This document shows, piece after piece, positions 50,201 to 59,176 of a stretch of 64,000 bases of DNA. The DNA comes from Thiodiazotropha sp040506775 (GTDB taxonomy: Bacteria; Pseudomonadota; Gammaproteobacteria; Chromatiales; Chromatiaceae). The stretch covers positions 1 to 64,000 of the forward strand of contig JBEVWC010000013.1 of NCBI GenBank assembly GCA_040506775.1. The letters run 5' to 3'. Position 1 is the first letter of the stretch, and the number at the start of each line of letters is the position of its first letter. A model generated the notes under the pieces. That model searched no databases, was not told the origin of the DNA, and saw only the letters and a list, made by a program, of their open reading frames with translations. Both the position numbers and the translations under genes were made by a program.

Positions 50201-52791
50201 AGGACAAGGCACTGCGGGAAGAGTTGATCGCAGCCAAACAGAAAGGCGACAGTCTGCTGCACGAACAGGATTCCCTGTTATCTTTGTTCGACAAGGGTGA
50301 CTCGGTGCTGTTCAAGTGGAAGAACGATGCCGAGTGGCATGTAGAGTATGTATCTGACAATGTTCAGCGCTTACTCGGATATTACAAGGAAAGTTTCCAG
50401 CGTGGCGACATTTCCTATGCAGAGTGCATCCATCCCCATGATATGACACATGTCTATGACGAGGTGCAGAATGCCAAACAGAACAATCTGGACTTTTTCA
50501 ATCACGAAGCCTACCGGATCATCACTTCAGAGGGAAAGGTGAAGTGGATTCTCGACCACACGGTTACGCAAAAGAATTCCGCAGGCGAGATCACCCACTT
50601 CATCGGCTATATCACCGATATTTCCTCCCAAAAAGCTGCTGAAACGGATCTCATCCGCGCTCGTGATGAAGCTCAGCGCCTGTTCAACTACACCCCGATC
50701 CCCCTTGTTTATGTCGCTAATAACGGCCGGGTCATCAACATCAATCAGAAATTCACCGAGGAACTTGGATATGTAATCGAAGATATACCTGACACCCAGG
50801 TCTGGTTTACCCTCGCTTACCCTGATATGAAATATCGGCAACGGGTCATGGAGACCTGGACTCAAGAAGTGATTAAAGCCAATGAGGAACACCGGGCCAT
50901 CCCCCCACAGGAATACCGGGTGCGCTGTAAAAATGGAGACTACCGGACGCTATTGATCTCAGGAATCTTCGTTGGTCAGGATATGATTGTCTCGTTTTTC
51001 GACATGACCGAGGTAAAACGCTCGCGAAAGGCGTTGGAGCAAGCGAAAATCGCCGCCGAAAAGGCAAACCATGCCAAGTCGGCCTTCCTCGCGAACATGT
51101 CCCACGAAATGCGCACCCCCCTGAACGGTATCATCGGTTTGACCGACATCGTGCTGAACAGCGATCTGCAACCCGTTCAGCGGGGTTATCTGGAGAAGGC
51201 CCAACAGGCATCTCATGCGCTGTTAACCATCATCAATGACATACTTGACTACTCCAAGATTGAAGCGGGCAAGATGGACATCGTGCCTACCCGATTTGAA
51301 CTTCATTCGGTCACCAAGAACATCTCCAGCCTGTTTGGTTACCGGATTCATGCCAAGAACCTTTCATTTAGGGTCGACATCGATGCATCGATTCCTCCTG
51401 TCCTGATTGGTGACGCTCTGCGATTGACCCAGATCCTCAACAATCTGGTTGGCAACAGTGTAAAATTCACAGAATCGGGACACATTCACATCGACATTAC
51501 CACGTTGGAAAAGACCGCTGGCGCAATCATCCTTGGATTCAGCATCGAGGATACCGGTATAGGCATCAGTTCGGAACACATCAATAAACTCTTCCAGGCA
51601 TTTGAGCAGGGAGACCAGTCCACCACCCGTCGCTTCGGAGGCAGTGGTCTGGGATTGATGATTACCAAACAGTTGCTGAACCTGATGGGGGGTGAAATCA
51701 CGGTTGCCAGTGAAGTCGGCAGCGGAACCGTGTTCAGCTTCACCCTTCCCTTGCACTATGAGGAAACTTCAAATCCGGACTTTCAGCAATCTCAGGAGCC
51801 CAGGCAAGTGCATCGTAAGCGCCTGACTGAAGTAAAAGCAGCGCTCCTGATTGAAGATAACGAGACCAACCAGCTGGTGGCCTCCTTGCTGCTTGAAGAG
51901 ATGGGGTTCCAGGTTACGATTGCCCGTGACGGAAAACAAGGTATCGAACTATGCAGACAGAATCCTTATGACATCATTTTCATGGACATCCAGATGCCGG
52001 TCATGGATGGGTATGAGGCAAGCCGCCGGATCCGCGAATTCAACACCCGAATACCTATCATTGCGCTCAGCGCAGCGGCCATGCAAAGTGACCGGATACT
52101 CTCCGAATCGGCTGGCATGAATCAACATATCGCAAAGCCGATCGATCTTAGAGAGTTGACCCGGGTGATCTGTGAATATTTCGAACTGTTGGATGTGACA
52201 CATGAACTCATGGCGTTCCCACAGCAAAGCGTCCATCTCGATTGCGCCGACCTTGAAGGTGTCATGAGTATGATCAACAAAGGCGTATACACCGTCTATG
52301 ACATGTACGATAACTTTAAGAACAACTACCGGGACACCCTTGACACACTGGACTTGCCCCGCGAGTCGAAAGCATTTGGTAACTACATTCATCGCCTCAA
52401 AGGGGTGAGTGGAAATCTGCGCATTCACAAAATCCACAATCTGACCCGCAGCATTGAAAGCGGCGTCACCGTTGAGGCGGATATCGCGGCACTCAAAACT
52501 GAAATGCGCAGGGTACTGGATGAGATCGAAGAGAAGCTCAGCCCTGAATTGCAAACTATTGTCGATACTGCAAATGACGCCCCACCCGAGATACTACTTG
52601 CACAAATACTGGCAGATGTTCGTCAGACCAGCTACATTCCCTCGGAAAAGATCACCTCACTGGTTCATTCCCTGGAAACAGTGATTGACCAAGAGACTCG
52701 CGAAAAGCTGTTAAAATTCTACGATAGTTTCGATTACGCCGGGATGGAAACCACTTTGAATGCCATTGACAGGGCGATGCATGGAGAATAA
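47230..52791 (+). CDS. Ten-PAS hybrid sensor histidine kinase with receiver and HPt
   Basis: This 1853-residue cytoplasmic protein has no membrane segment. About ten PAS/PAC units run from 16 to 1270, each ending in a DIT/DIS-type motif. Units at about 516-632 and 633-750 are clearly similar and look like a recent duplication. The kinase core follows, with phospho-acceptor His1292 (SHEMRTPLNG), an ATP-binding domain near 1395-1520, a receiver with Asp1586 (FMDIQMPVMDG), and an HPt domain with His1721 (HRLKGVSGN). It is a phosphorelay, probably passing phosphate to the overlapping RR-GGDEF protein. The sensed signal is unknown, but PAS domains often bind haem, flavin or small ligands. Confidence 0.94.
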   Translation: MHTSEPDLFKSLNTAILDQLPVSIALFNKDMMCLACSRVWRETFEIADPTMIGKSFYELFPDTTRSWKSTHQRCLNGEAVHIDTERHESSDGTVHYLDWDINPWRDDAGAVMGVCIMTRNVTDRVEKQHRLRNDELRWKYALEGSGDGLWDWNMTTDEVYFSTQWKAMLGFSDDEISGSLHEWERRVHPQQLERVHAEIQAYLQGDTEIYRSEHQVLCNDGSYKWILDRGVIAERDAHGNPIRMIGTHTDIDSGKKSIEQASLLSNRYTSMFRDHDAIMFMFDAQSGRIIDANTSAERFYGYSHDEFLNLSIDRINTLPSTEIRKRMKAAATNRTNAFVFQHRLKNGSLRNVEVHSSPITTENGVVLYSIIKDITQEHENEQRLHKTLEQLNQAKKIAHLGVWEHDLISNRLTWSDEIFEIFELDKKGFNPSYETFVEVIHPDDRQRVHNAYQHSLETRKEYRITHRLLMPDGRIKHVQEQCATDFDNNGKPLRSIGTVYDITQIQALSDTMRRDKERYENLMKYSSDGIIIMDSSGKVQEVNLTQARMLGYTPDEFLSLSILDWDAKFDPASLDELLTNISHKAISFETIHRRKDGTTYDAAVTAVRIRIDDKEYLYAATRDITEQKRAEDKFRKLLEFASDGIHILDESGNLVYYSRSFAEMLGYAYEDLASLNVSDWDASISESELLKTVKTLIHEPSILETRHRRRDGSCYDAQINAKGIELDGNRYLYASARDISVEKQLEQEIIAERNFVSTIVDTANAVIAVIRMDGVMSRVNRYAEQFTGYTKEEIASEPYFWSRFLNPLMRDKVTDIIAKARKGEIVSSFQNSWLSKTGMERMFEWSNTLVCQADGSIDYLVTIGIDITDKVEAQLKLLNQKEEFETIFEYSKDGLAILDQESRFLKFNDAFLHMTGYDRQTLRSLSLIELSTPDDMQRTREAFREVRKHGFITHFEVSGQRKDGIPITINMSVVLMPDRVRLLVSAKDMTQDKALREELIAAKQKGDSLLHEQDSLLSLFDKGDSVLFKWKNDAEWHVEYVSDNVQRLLGYYKESFQRGDISYAECIHPHDMTHVYDEVQNAKQNNLDFFNHEAYRIITSEGKVKWILDHTVTQKNSAGEITHFIGYITDISSQKAAETDLIRARDEAQRLFNYTPIPLVYVANNGRVININQKFTEELGYVIEDIPDTQVWFTLAYPDMKYRQRVMETWTQEVIKANEEHRAIPPQEYRVRCKNGDYRTLLISGIFVGQDMIVSFFDMTEVKRSRKALEQAKIAAEKANHAKSAFLANMSHEMRTPLNGIIGLTDIVLNSDLQPVQRGYLEKAQQASHALLTIINDILDYSKIEAGKMDIVPTRFELHSVTKNISSLFGYRIHAKNLSFRVDIDASIPPVLIGDALRLTQILNNLVGNSVKFTESGHIHIDITTLEKTAGAIILGFSIEDTGIGISSEHINKLFQAFEQGDQSTTRRFGGSGLGLMITKQLLNLMGGEITVASEVGSGTVFSFTLPLHYEETSNPDFQQSQEPRQVHRKRLTEVKAALLIEDNETNQLVASLLLEEMGFQVTIARDGKQGIELCRQNPYDIIFMDIQMPVMDGYEASRRIREFNTRIPIIALSAAAMQSDRILSESAGMNQHIAKPIDLRELTRVICEYFELLDVTHELMAFPQQSVHLDCADLEGVMSMINKGVYTVYDMYDNFKNNYRDTLDTLDLPRESKAFGNYIHRLKGVSGNLRIHKIHNLTRSIESGVTVEADIAALKTEMRRVLDEIEEKLSPELQTIVDTANDAPPEILLAQILADVRQTSYIPSEKITSLVHSLETVIDQETREKLLKFYDSFDYAGMETTLNAIDRAMHGE

Positions 52792-54046
52792 ACCCACAAT
52801 CCTCATCGTCGATGACGAACCTGTGAATATCAAGCTGGTCGCAGACCTGCTTGCTGATCAATACACCCTGAAAGTCGCTTTGAATGGGGAGCAGGCAATC
52901 CATCTGTTCGAGACCTACGACATCGAACTGATACTACTGGACATTCAACTGCCGGATCTCGACGGATATGAAGTGGCCAGCCGCATCCGCAGTGATGAGC
53001 AGAGCTCTGATGTTCCTATTATCTTTCTCACCTCCCGCAGCGATGAAAACTCCATCGTTGAAGGGTTTGAAGCGGGTGGCAACGACTATCTCACCAAACC
53101 CTTCAATGCCCGGGAACTCGATGTCCGGGTTGCCAATCATCTAAACACTTACCGACTGCAGAAGAAGGTACGCCAACAGGAGGAGTTCCTGAGTATCCTG
53201 TTGGATGCGCAACCTACCATGGTCATCGTTACGAACGCCACAGAGGTACAGTTTGCCAATCGCCCACTGCTCGAGTTCTTTCGCTGTGAGGATATCGACA
53301 TCTTCCGAAAGCGTTATAAGTGTGTGTGTCACTCTTTTGTCCAGAGTGACAATTTCTTCCATATGGGCAAGGTGGGTGAACATGAGAACTGGATTGCCGC
53401 AATCCAGGAACTCCCCCGCGACAAGCGGGTGGTTTCCATGATTTCCCATCAGGACTTTACCGAAAAGGCCTTCAGTGTCTCGGTCAACGGATTCGAGGAT
53501 CACTATGTTGTTGATTTTCACGACATCAGTGAGACCATGCTCAAGCAGCTCGAATTAATCCGGCGAGTCGAGCATGATGCCCTGACCCAGGCGTACACCC
53601 GGGAATACTTCTACCGAAGTATCGGGGTCATCAGCAAACAACATACGGCGGTCAATCTGCTGACTGCCCTGACCATGCTCGACATCGATCACTTCAAACG
53701 AATCAACGATACCTACGGACATGACATGGGCGATGATGTGCTCAAGGCGCTCGTCAACCACATACAGAACACCCTGCGCAGCAGTGATGTTCTGATTCGT
53801 TGGGGCGGCGAGGAGTTCCTGCTGGTGCTGGGTGTCAAGGATGAAGAGGCTCTGAGCACTGTGCTTAATAATCTATGCGAGCGTATCGCCGTAACAAAAA
53901 TGCCGATCGTGGGCGCTATCACATGCAGTTTCGGTGCAACCCTGCTTAACCAGGGGGAAAGTATCGATACGGCGATCAAGCGTTCGGATATTGCCCTTTA
54001 CGAATCAAAAGGCGCTGGTAGAAACCAGGTCAGATTACTGAGCTGA
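52781..54046 (+). CDS. Response regulator diguanylate cyclase
   Basis: The protein has 421 residues from the ATG at 52781, overlapping the kinase end by 11 bases. The receiver (5-120) has Asp54 (LLDIQLPD). A middle region (about 130-255) looks PAS-like but is not clear. The GGDEF domain has the active motif GGEEF at 342-346 and an RSSD inhibitory site at 333-336, exactly five residues before it. It should make c-di-GMP when phosphorylated by the upstream kinase, with product inhibition. An EPS sugar transferase lies convergent just downstream. Confidence 0.94.
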   Translation: MENKPTILIVDDEPVNIKLVADLLADQYTLKVALNGEQAIHLFETYDIELILLDIQLPDLDGYEVASRIRSDEQSSDVPIIFLTSRSDENSIVEGFEAGGNDYLTKPFNARELDVRVANHLNTYRLQKKVRQQEEFLSILLDAQPTMVIVTNATEVQFANRPLLEFFRCEDIDIFRKRYKCVCHSFVQSDNFFHMGKVGEHENWIAAIQELPRDKRVVSMISHQDFTEKAFSVSVNGFEDHYVVDFHDISETMLKQLELIRRVEHDALTQAYTREYFYRSIGVISKQHTAVNLLTALTMLDIDHFKRINDTYGHDMGDDVLKALVNHIQNTLRSSDVLIRWGGEEFLLVLGVKDEEALSTVLNNLCERIAVTKMPIVGAITCSFGATLLNQGESIDTAIKRSDIALYESKGAGRNQVRLLS

Positions 54047-54121
54047 AGGTGCGTTGAAACGGCAACACAGGGTTACTGTGACGCAGCGCCGATGCCACCC
54101 TGTTGCAGGGTAAAAAACCCT

Positions 54122-55522
54122 CTACTGTGCGCCTTTACCCAACAGCACCACTTCAATCGTTTGCAGAAGAATCACAAAATCCAGCATGGTGCTGGCATTC
54201 TTGACGTAGTAGAGATCGTATTCCAGCTTGCGTTTGGCATCCTCTTCCGAGGCTCCGTAGGGATAGAGCATCTGTGCCCATCCGGTGAGTCCCGGCTTGA
54301 CCCAGTGACGCTGTGGATAGTAAGGAATGTCGTTGGACAGCTGCATGACGAATTCGGGACGCTCCGGCCGCGGCCCCACCAGACTCATATCCCCGTTCAG
54401 AATGTTGTAGATCTGCGGCAATTCATCCAGCCGGGTCTTTCTCAGAAAACCACCCAACCGGGTGATCCGGGAATCGTTTTTTGTCGCCCAGCGCGCCACA
54501 CCATCCGCCTCGGCGTCTGTGCGCATGCTGCGGAACTTGTACACCTTGAACAGTTTTCCGTTCTTACCCACCCGAACCTGACTGTAGAGGATAGGATCCC
54601 GCCCCCGGGACTCGATCACGCTGGCCAGAGTCACCAGCAACATCAGGGGCGCGGCGAAGAGAAAAATGATAATCCCGACGGTCATGTCGAATGACTTCTT
54701 GATCGTCCGGTTCAGCGGGCGTTGATTGTATCCGTCAGCATAGAGCATCCAGCTGGGATAGAGCAGATCGATGTTGATGATCGAGAGCTCCTTTTCAAAA
54801 AAGGTCAACAGGTCGAGGATCTTGATGCCCTTGATCTTGCATTCCAGCAATTCATGGTTGGGTAATTTCTTTCTCCGGTCATCCACCGCAACCACGATCT
54901 CGTCCACTGCCAGACGATTCGCGATTTCCAGCAGGGTCTGGTCTTTCTGGATCTGGCGGTCTGCATCCACCAGCTCGATCCGGTCCCCCAGATTGACATA
55001 CCCCACCACCACGATGCCGACGGTGTCCTTGCTTTTGGTGGACTCCTCGATACGATCGGCATTGATTCCGACCCCCAAAACCAACACCCGCCGCTTGAGG
55101 GTTTTGTCGGAGGTGACCCGGACGAAAACGGTCCGCGCGACAAGTACCCCGAGCAAGGAGCAGATCAAACTGAGGGTCAGTATGGAGTTACCATCCGGGG
55201 TCAGATCGGGAAATATCAGATTCACCAGTTCCATGGCCACGCCACCCACCACGAAAGCCAGGATAATGCGCAGCAGGAATCCGGATGAGGTGGCCATCGA
55301 GCCCTTTTGATAGAGCCCGAGCGCTGTCATGGCGGAGAACATCACGATGGAATAGAACACCGGAAAATTACCACCCAGCAGATCGTTTGCCAGGGGTGCG
55401 GAGGCATCCAGGTGTCGGGCAATCAGAATGGCTCCGTGCATGGCGGAGAAGAAGATCAGAATTTCGACCACGCCCAGCAGCACGACCGCTTTAGAGATGT
55501 AGATACCAAAAAGCTTGATCAT
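54122..55522 (-). CDS. EPS/PEP-CTERM-type polyprenyl-phosphate sugar transferase
   Basis: This 466-residue protein has four or five N-terminal membrane helices, a soluble nucleotide-binding-like middle region, and a C-terminal sugar transferase domain from about residue 275 (GRDPILYSQVRVGKNGKLFK, FRSMRTDAEADG, RKTRLDELPQIYNILNGDMS). It matches the family tied to PEP-CTERM/EPS systems that loads the first sugar phosphate on undecaprenyl phosphate. It stands alone here; the EpsL-like barrel at 62774 is 7 kb away. No PEP-CTERM substrate or exosortase is in the window. Confidence 0.88.
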   Translation of the reverse strand: MIKLFGIYISKAVVLLGVVEILIFFSAMHGAILIARHLDASAPLANDLLGGNFPVFYSIVMFSAMTALGLYQKGSMATSSGFLLRIILAFVVGGVAMELVNLIFPDLTPDGNSILTLSLICSLLGVLVARTVFVRVTSDKTLKRRVLVLGVGINADRIEESTKSKDTVGIVVVGYVNLGDRIELVDADRQIQKDQTLLEIANRLAVDEIVVAVDDRRKKLPNHELLECKIKGIKILDLLTFFEKELSIINIDLLYPSWMLYADGYNQRPLNRTIKKSFDMTVGIIIFLFAAPLMLLVTLASVIESRGRDPILYSQVRVGKNGKLFKVYKFRSMRTDAEADGVARWATKNDSRITRLGGFLRKTRLDELPQIYNILNGDMSLVGPRPERPEFVMQLSNDIPYYPQRHWVKPGLTGWAQMLYPYGASEEDAKRKLEYDLYYVKNASTMLDFVILLQTIEVVLLGKGAQ

Positions 55523-55810
55523 AACTGCACTGATGCGGTCTCACGGCAAAGTCTGGAACAATCAGGTTTGTACCGGCTTCCTGATCCGGTCCCTGCCCGA
55601 TGTGGGAATCACCCCGATGAGCCAATATTACAATTTCATGACAAGGTTATCGACTGAAATCGGAAGCCTGACGGGTCATAGTTTAACCCATCGGTCGCGC
55701 TTGTCAGAATCTTTGAGTTCCTGGAATCCGCCTGAAGATGTCCGGGCACCGGCTGATGGCCGTATGGCCGGAGCCGCCAGCAACCACTTTGGCAGCGGCA
55801 ATCGGTTCAA

Positions 55811-56212
55811 TCATTCAGAGCAGTAGGCGTAGTAGTCTTCCTTGGTGGCCAGTACGAACTCGACACCGGCAACCCCGTCGATTTCCGGGATCGCCTGAAA
55901 CGTGATGGGCGCCTCCAGGTCGCTGTCTTCCACCTCAATGGTAAAATCCCCATCCCAGATCAGGATGGAGTAGACCGAGTGATCCTCGGCATTGTAGCTG
56001 GCTTCCGCGAAAACTTCCGAATCCTTGACGTTCAACAGGATCTTGGCGTGGTTGTGATCCGGAGTCAGGTTACTGCTGTTGAGTATGGGGGTCAGATACT
56101 GCTTGTCCGGATCGATTCGATCATGCACAGCCCATACCAGGATCGGGTGCTGCTTCAGATCCTCAAGGGTGTACTCTTCCAAAACATAAGGATCGCCGAG
56201 TTCGGGTTTCAT
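55811..56212 (-). CDS. Conserved-looking hypothetical protein
   Basis: The protein has 133 residues, acidic, with no signal peptide, membrane segment or known motif that I recognise. It starts MKPELGDPYVLEEYTLEDLK. Alternating hydrophobic positions in the second half (SVYSILIWDGDFTIEVEDS) suggest a beta-rich fold. The frame has good coding character. It is separated by 288 bases from the sugar transferase and by 328 from adk, so it is probably transcribed alone. Confidence 0.7.
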   Translation of the reverse strand: MKPELGDPYVLEEYTLEDLKQHPILVWAVHDRIDPDKQYLTPILNSSNLTPDHNHAKILLNVKDSEVFAEASYNAEDHSVYSILIWDGDFTIEVEDSDLEAPITFQAIPEIDGVAGVEFVLATKEDYYAYCSE

Positions 56213-56540
56213 TTCCTATCTCTCTGAACACATTGACTAGGGTTAGTATGTATAGAATTCTAACTCAAAAAACAGGGTATTCCTCCCGATCCCGAAAGAA
56301 AAATCAGCCCCACGTGCTGACCGGATCACGCAAATAGACTTTTCCCGTCAGCATCCCATCCTGATTTAGGGACTTGCACATGGCGGACCACCCTGCCGGA
56401 TGATCACCTCCTTCGTCCTGTCGCTGTCCATCCTTATGGCATGGTCACAGCAATTCTGGGTCAAGTACGTTTTTGTGCAATAAAAAACCCGCTCGATAAT
56501 CGAGCGGGTTGCAGGTTCCGACTGGAAAACCGGATCAGAA
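56213..56540. other. 328-base gap carrying the adk terminator
   Basis: The only clear feature is the adk terminator at 56482-56510. The promoter of the 133-residue gene should lie near 56213-56270, where AT content rises. Confidence 0.5.
56482..56510 (-). terminator. Rho-independent terminator after adk
   Basis: On the minus strand AACCCGCTCG and CGAGCGGGTT pair around the loop ATTAT and are followed by TTTT. It begins about 30 bases after the adk stop. Confidence 0.88.
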
Positions 56541-57182
56541 TCAGCCCTTGAGACGTTCCTGAATGGCGTTCACTACGGCTTCACTGGAGGTTGCGCTGAC
56601 GGTCAGCAGCATCTCCTTGTTCTTATAGAAATCCACCAGCGGAGCGGTCTTCTCCTGGTACACGTCCAGACGGTTGGAGATCGCCTCCTCGGTCTCGTCA
56701 TCACGCTGAACCACCTTGCCGCCACACTTGTCGCACACGCCTTCGACCTTGGTCGGCATGCTCTTGACGTTGTAGATGGCGCCGCAGTCGACGCAGGTAC
56801 GGCGGGTGGTCAGTCGATCCAGGATCACATCACGGGGTACATCGATCTCAACCGCGAAATCGAGTTGCACGCCAATTCTGTTCAGCAGCACATCCAGGGC
56901 CTCGGCCTGGGGGATGGTGCGGGGGAAACCGTCGAGCAGAAAGCCGTTCGCGCAATCCGGCTCCTGCAGGCGCTGTTCCATGATGCCCATGATCAGATCG
57001 TCCGGGACCAGGTCTCCGGCCTTCATGAACGCCTCGGCCTGTTTACCCAGCTCCGTACCGGCCTGTACCGCGCCGCGCAGGATATCACCGGTGGAGATCT
57101 GTACCGATCCATCCAGTTTGGTCAGTTGCTTGGCCACCGTACCCTTGCCCGCGCCGGGGGCACCCAACAGAATCAGCTTCAT
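56541..57182 (-). CDS. adk: Adenylate kinase
   Basis: The protein has 213 residues. The P-loop GAPGAGKGT is at 7-15. The lid carries four cysteines, CVDCG and CDKCGG, of the zinc-binding kind found in many bacteria but not in E. coli. It converts ATP and AMP to two ADP. A clear AGGAG ribosome site precedes the ATG, and a strong terminator follows the gene, so it is a single-gene unit. Confidence 0.97.
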   Translation of the reverse strand: MKLILLGAPGAGKGTVAKQLTKLDGSVQISTGDILRGAVQAGTELGKQAEAFMKAGDLVPDDLIMGIMEQRLQEPDCANGFLLDGFPRTIPQAEALDVLLNRIGVQLDFAVEIDVPRDVILDRLTTRRTCVDCGAIYNVKSMPTKVEGVCDKCGGKVVQRDDETEEAISNRLDVYQEKTAPLVDFYKNKEMLLTVSATSSEAVVNAIQERLKG

Positions 57183-57499
57183 TGATCGCTCCTAATAATT
57201 CAAAGAGTTGTTTATTGTGTCGTATTGTTCAGTAATTCGAGGTCTGCCAGGGGTCTGTGCCGCAGAACCGAACACGTCAGATCCGGGTCGAATGGGCATC
57301 GAGGTCCCTTTGGTGCGGATCAGACGACCCGGTCCTCGGTTAAAACCGGCGCTATTATACTGAAAAGCCATCACAAGTCGTCCCTGATCTGGCCACTCTG
57401 TGGCGCCGCATGATTGATTCCACCCGCCGGTCCGCCCTTGGAAGATGGGAAAGTACCGCGAAGGATTGTACCTGCTTCAACCTCATGTAAACTTTAGTC
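57183..57499. other. 317-base gap between divergent adk and transglycosylase genes
   Basis: It should hold both promoters. GTAAACTTT lies just before the lipoprotein ATG. No repeat or small gene is supported. Confidence 0.35.
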
Positions 57500-58126
57500 A
57501 TGACAAAACCGACAGGAAACTGGCGGGTTAGCGCACTCTTCTCATGTATATTGTTGATCATGACAGGGTGCAGCAGCTCACCACCCAAGAATACTGCCAA
57601 CGCCTGTTCAATCTTTGAAGAGAAGGATGATTGGTACGAGGCGGCACAGGACAGCTTCGAAAAATGGGGCGTGCCGATCCATGTCCAGTTGGCGATCATT
57701 CACCAGGAGTCCCGTTTCAAACATGATGCCAAACCTCCGCGGGAAAAACTCTTCTGGTTCATTCCCTGGTTTCGCAAATCATCCGCCTACGGCTATGCCC
57801 AGGTGAAGGACTCGACCTGGGACTGGTACCGCAGCGACACCGGTAACCGCTGGGCCGACCGGGACGATTTCGACGATGCGGTGGATTTCATCGGCTGGTA
57901 CGTGTACCAGACCCATCGCAAGACCGGTGTCTCCAAATGGGACGCCTACAACCAGTATCTCGCCTATCACGAAGGTCAGGGGGGCTATCAACGAGGCAGC
58001 TACAAGAAGAAGGCCTGGCTGATGGAAGTGGCCCGCAAGGTGGACCAGAACGCCAAACGCTATCGGGCGCAGATTGCCGAGTGCCGGGACGAACTCGAGC
58101 GGGGTTGGAGTCTCTGGCCCTTTTGA
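57500..58126 (+). CDS. Lipoprotein with lytic transglycosylase (SLT-like) domain
   Basis: The protein has 208 residues with a lipoprotein signal and lipobox LIMTGCSS (Cys about 24). The domain starts with IHQESRFKHDA, matching the catalytic Glu-Ser of SLT transglycosylases, then SAYGYAQVKDSTWDWY and NQYLAYHEGQGGYQRGSY. It probably cuts the peptidoglycan glycan strand from the outer or inner membrane. It is a single-domain type, short for the family. It is convergent with the DUF2202 gene, with a GC-rich hairpin between. Confidence 0.87.
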   Translation: MTKPTGNWRVSALFSCILLIMTGCSSSPPKNTANACSIFEEKDDWYEAAQDSFEKWGVPIHVQLAIIHQESRFKHDAKPPREKLFWFIPWFRKSSAYGYAQVKDSTWDWYRSDTGNRWADRDDFDDAVDFIGWYVYQTHRKTGVSKWDAYNQYLAYHEGQGGYQRGSYKKKAWLMEVARKVDQNAKRYRAQIAECRDELERGWSLWPF

Positions 58127-58129
58127 CCG

Positions 58130-58156
58130 GGGCGGGACCCGCAGGCCCCGCCCTTT
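58130..58156 (+). terminator. Hairpin after transglycosylase gene
   Basis: GGGCGGG (58130-58136) and CCCGCCC (58147-58153) pair around a ten-base loop, followed by TTT. It lies three bases after the stop and 11 before the end of the facing DUF2202 gene. Confidence 0.65.
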
Positions 58157-58166
58157 AAAGAGACTG

Positions 58167-58877
58167 TTACTGACGAACGATGGCCTCGTAGCTGGCGGCA
58201 TCAAGAAGCTGGGGAACATAGGCCCCTTCGCCAATGATCGCCTCGATCGCGCTCACATAGCCCCGCAGATGGTTTGCGGACCCTTCCAGCAGGGATTCGT
58301 AAAGTCGCTGGATATCCTGCTCATCGGTGTAATCCAGACCGCATAGCGCCTCGCTGTCGATTCCGTTGTCCTGAGACAGGATCACTTCGGGACAGCGATG
58401 GATATCCAGCATGTCGAGCTCCTCGATCAACGCCCCGACATACAGCGCGCTGAGTTCACCTGAGGCGGCTTGGGAGACCAGTTCGGTGTATTTCTCCTCG
58501 AAGTAGGTTCCGTAGTCCTCGCCCGTGAACACCCCGTTGTTGTCATTGGTGCTGGGATCCTCGATGCCATAGTTCTCCAGCATCTCCCGCACTGCTTCGG
58601 TATGGCGTTGTTCGGAGTCATCGATTCGGCCGAACACGCTGGAGTCGGGATACATCATCCCCAGGGTGGTGTAGACATCCCGGGCAAGTTTTTCCTCCTC
58701 GCGCATGAACACCAGATGGGTCTCCTCGTTGAAATCGAGAGCATCTCCGACCTGGCTGCGATTGTTGACCTCCTGACGTTGACGCTGTGGGGCTCCCTGG
58801 CCGGCAGCGACCTCCTGGGCGAGCAGGGTGAATGCGATAAAAATCAGAGCCAGGGTGGCCGTGAAGCGCCAGTTCAT
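58167..58877 (-). CDS. Exported DUF2202 ferritin-like protein
   Basis: The protein has 236 residues with a Sec signal peptide (about 1-25, ending near LLAQEVAA). The DUF2202 domain runs from about 45: VFMREEEKLARDVYTTLG, RIDDSEQRHTEAVREML, and LIEELDMLDIH. The spaced Glu and His residues resemble a ferritin-like four-helix bundle with a di-metal site. It may bind iron or another metal in the periplasm or outside. The function of the family is not established. Confidence 0.85.
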   Translation of the reverse strand: MNWRFTATLALIFIAFTLLAQEVAAGQGAPQRQRQEVNNRSQVGDALDFNEETHLVFMREEEKLARDVYTTLGMMYPDSSVFGRIDDSEQRHTEAVREMLENYGIEDPSTNDNNGVFTGEDYGTYFEEKYTELVSQAASGELSALYVGALIEELDMLDIHRCPEVILSQDNGIDSEALCGLDYTDEQDIQRLYESLLEGSANHLRGYVSAIEAIIGEGAYVPQLLDAASYEAIVRQ

Positions 58878-59122
58878 GATGAATTCTCCAGTATCAGGGG
58901 TTGGACCGGACCCGGTGCGCGGGAAGGGTCAGCAGGTGTTGCGGGACATATGCCCGATACAGGGAATGATACTCAGTGGTTGGCGAGATGCTGTTTCAAG
59001 GGGTTTCCCTTCCGTACGGATCTGAAACAATTGAAACAAATCCCCCGAATCCCCCTTGCGATTGATCCGGAAAGAAACCTGAATAAGAATTCATCTTACT
59101 GTTTTTAATGTATTTTTTTCAT

Positions 59123-59147
59123 ATGCCCGAAAAAATTGAACGGGCAT
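59123..59147. terminator. Hairpin downstream of envZ-like gene
   Basis: ATGCCCG (59123-59129) and CGGGCAT (59141-59147) pair around an 11-base AT-rich loop. It lies 30 bases after the envZ stop on the minus strand. T or A runs surround it, but none is placed as in a classical terminator. Confidence 0.45.
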
Positions 59148-59176
59148 CACATTTTCCGGAATGAGTCGCCCTGCAT

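Noticed and set aside
55515..55826. 103-codon plus-strand frame between sugar transferase and hypothetical gene
   Set aside because: Composition looks random, and it overlaps the promoter region and the ends of both neighbours.
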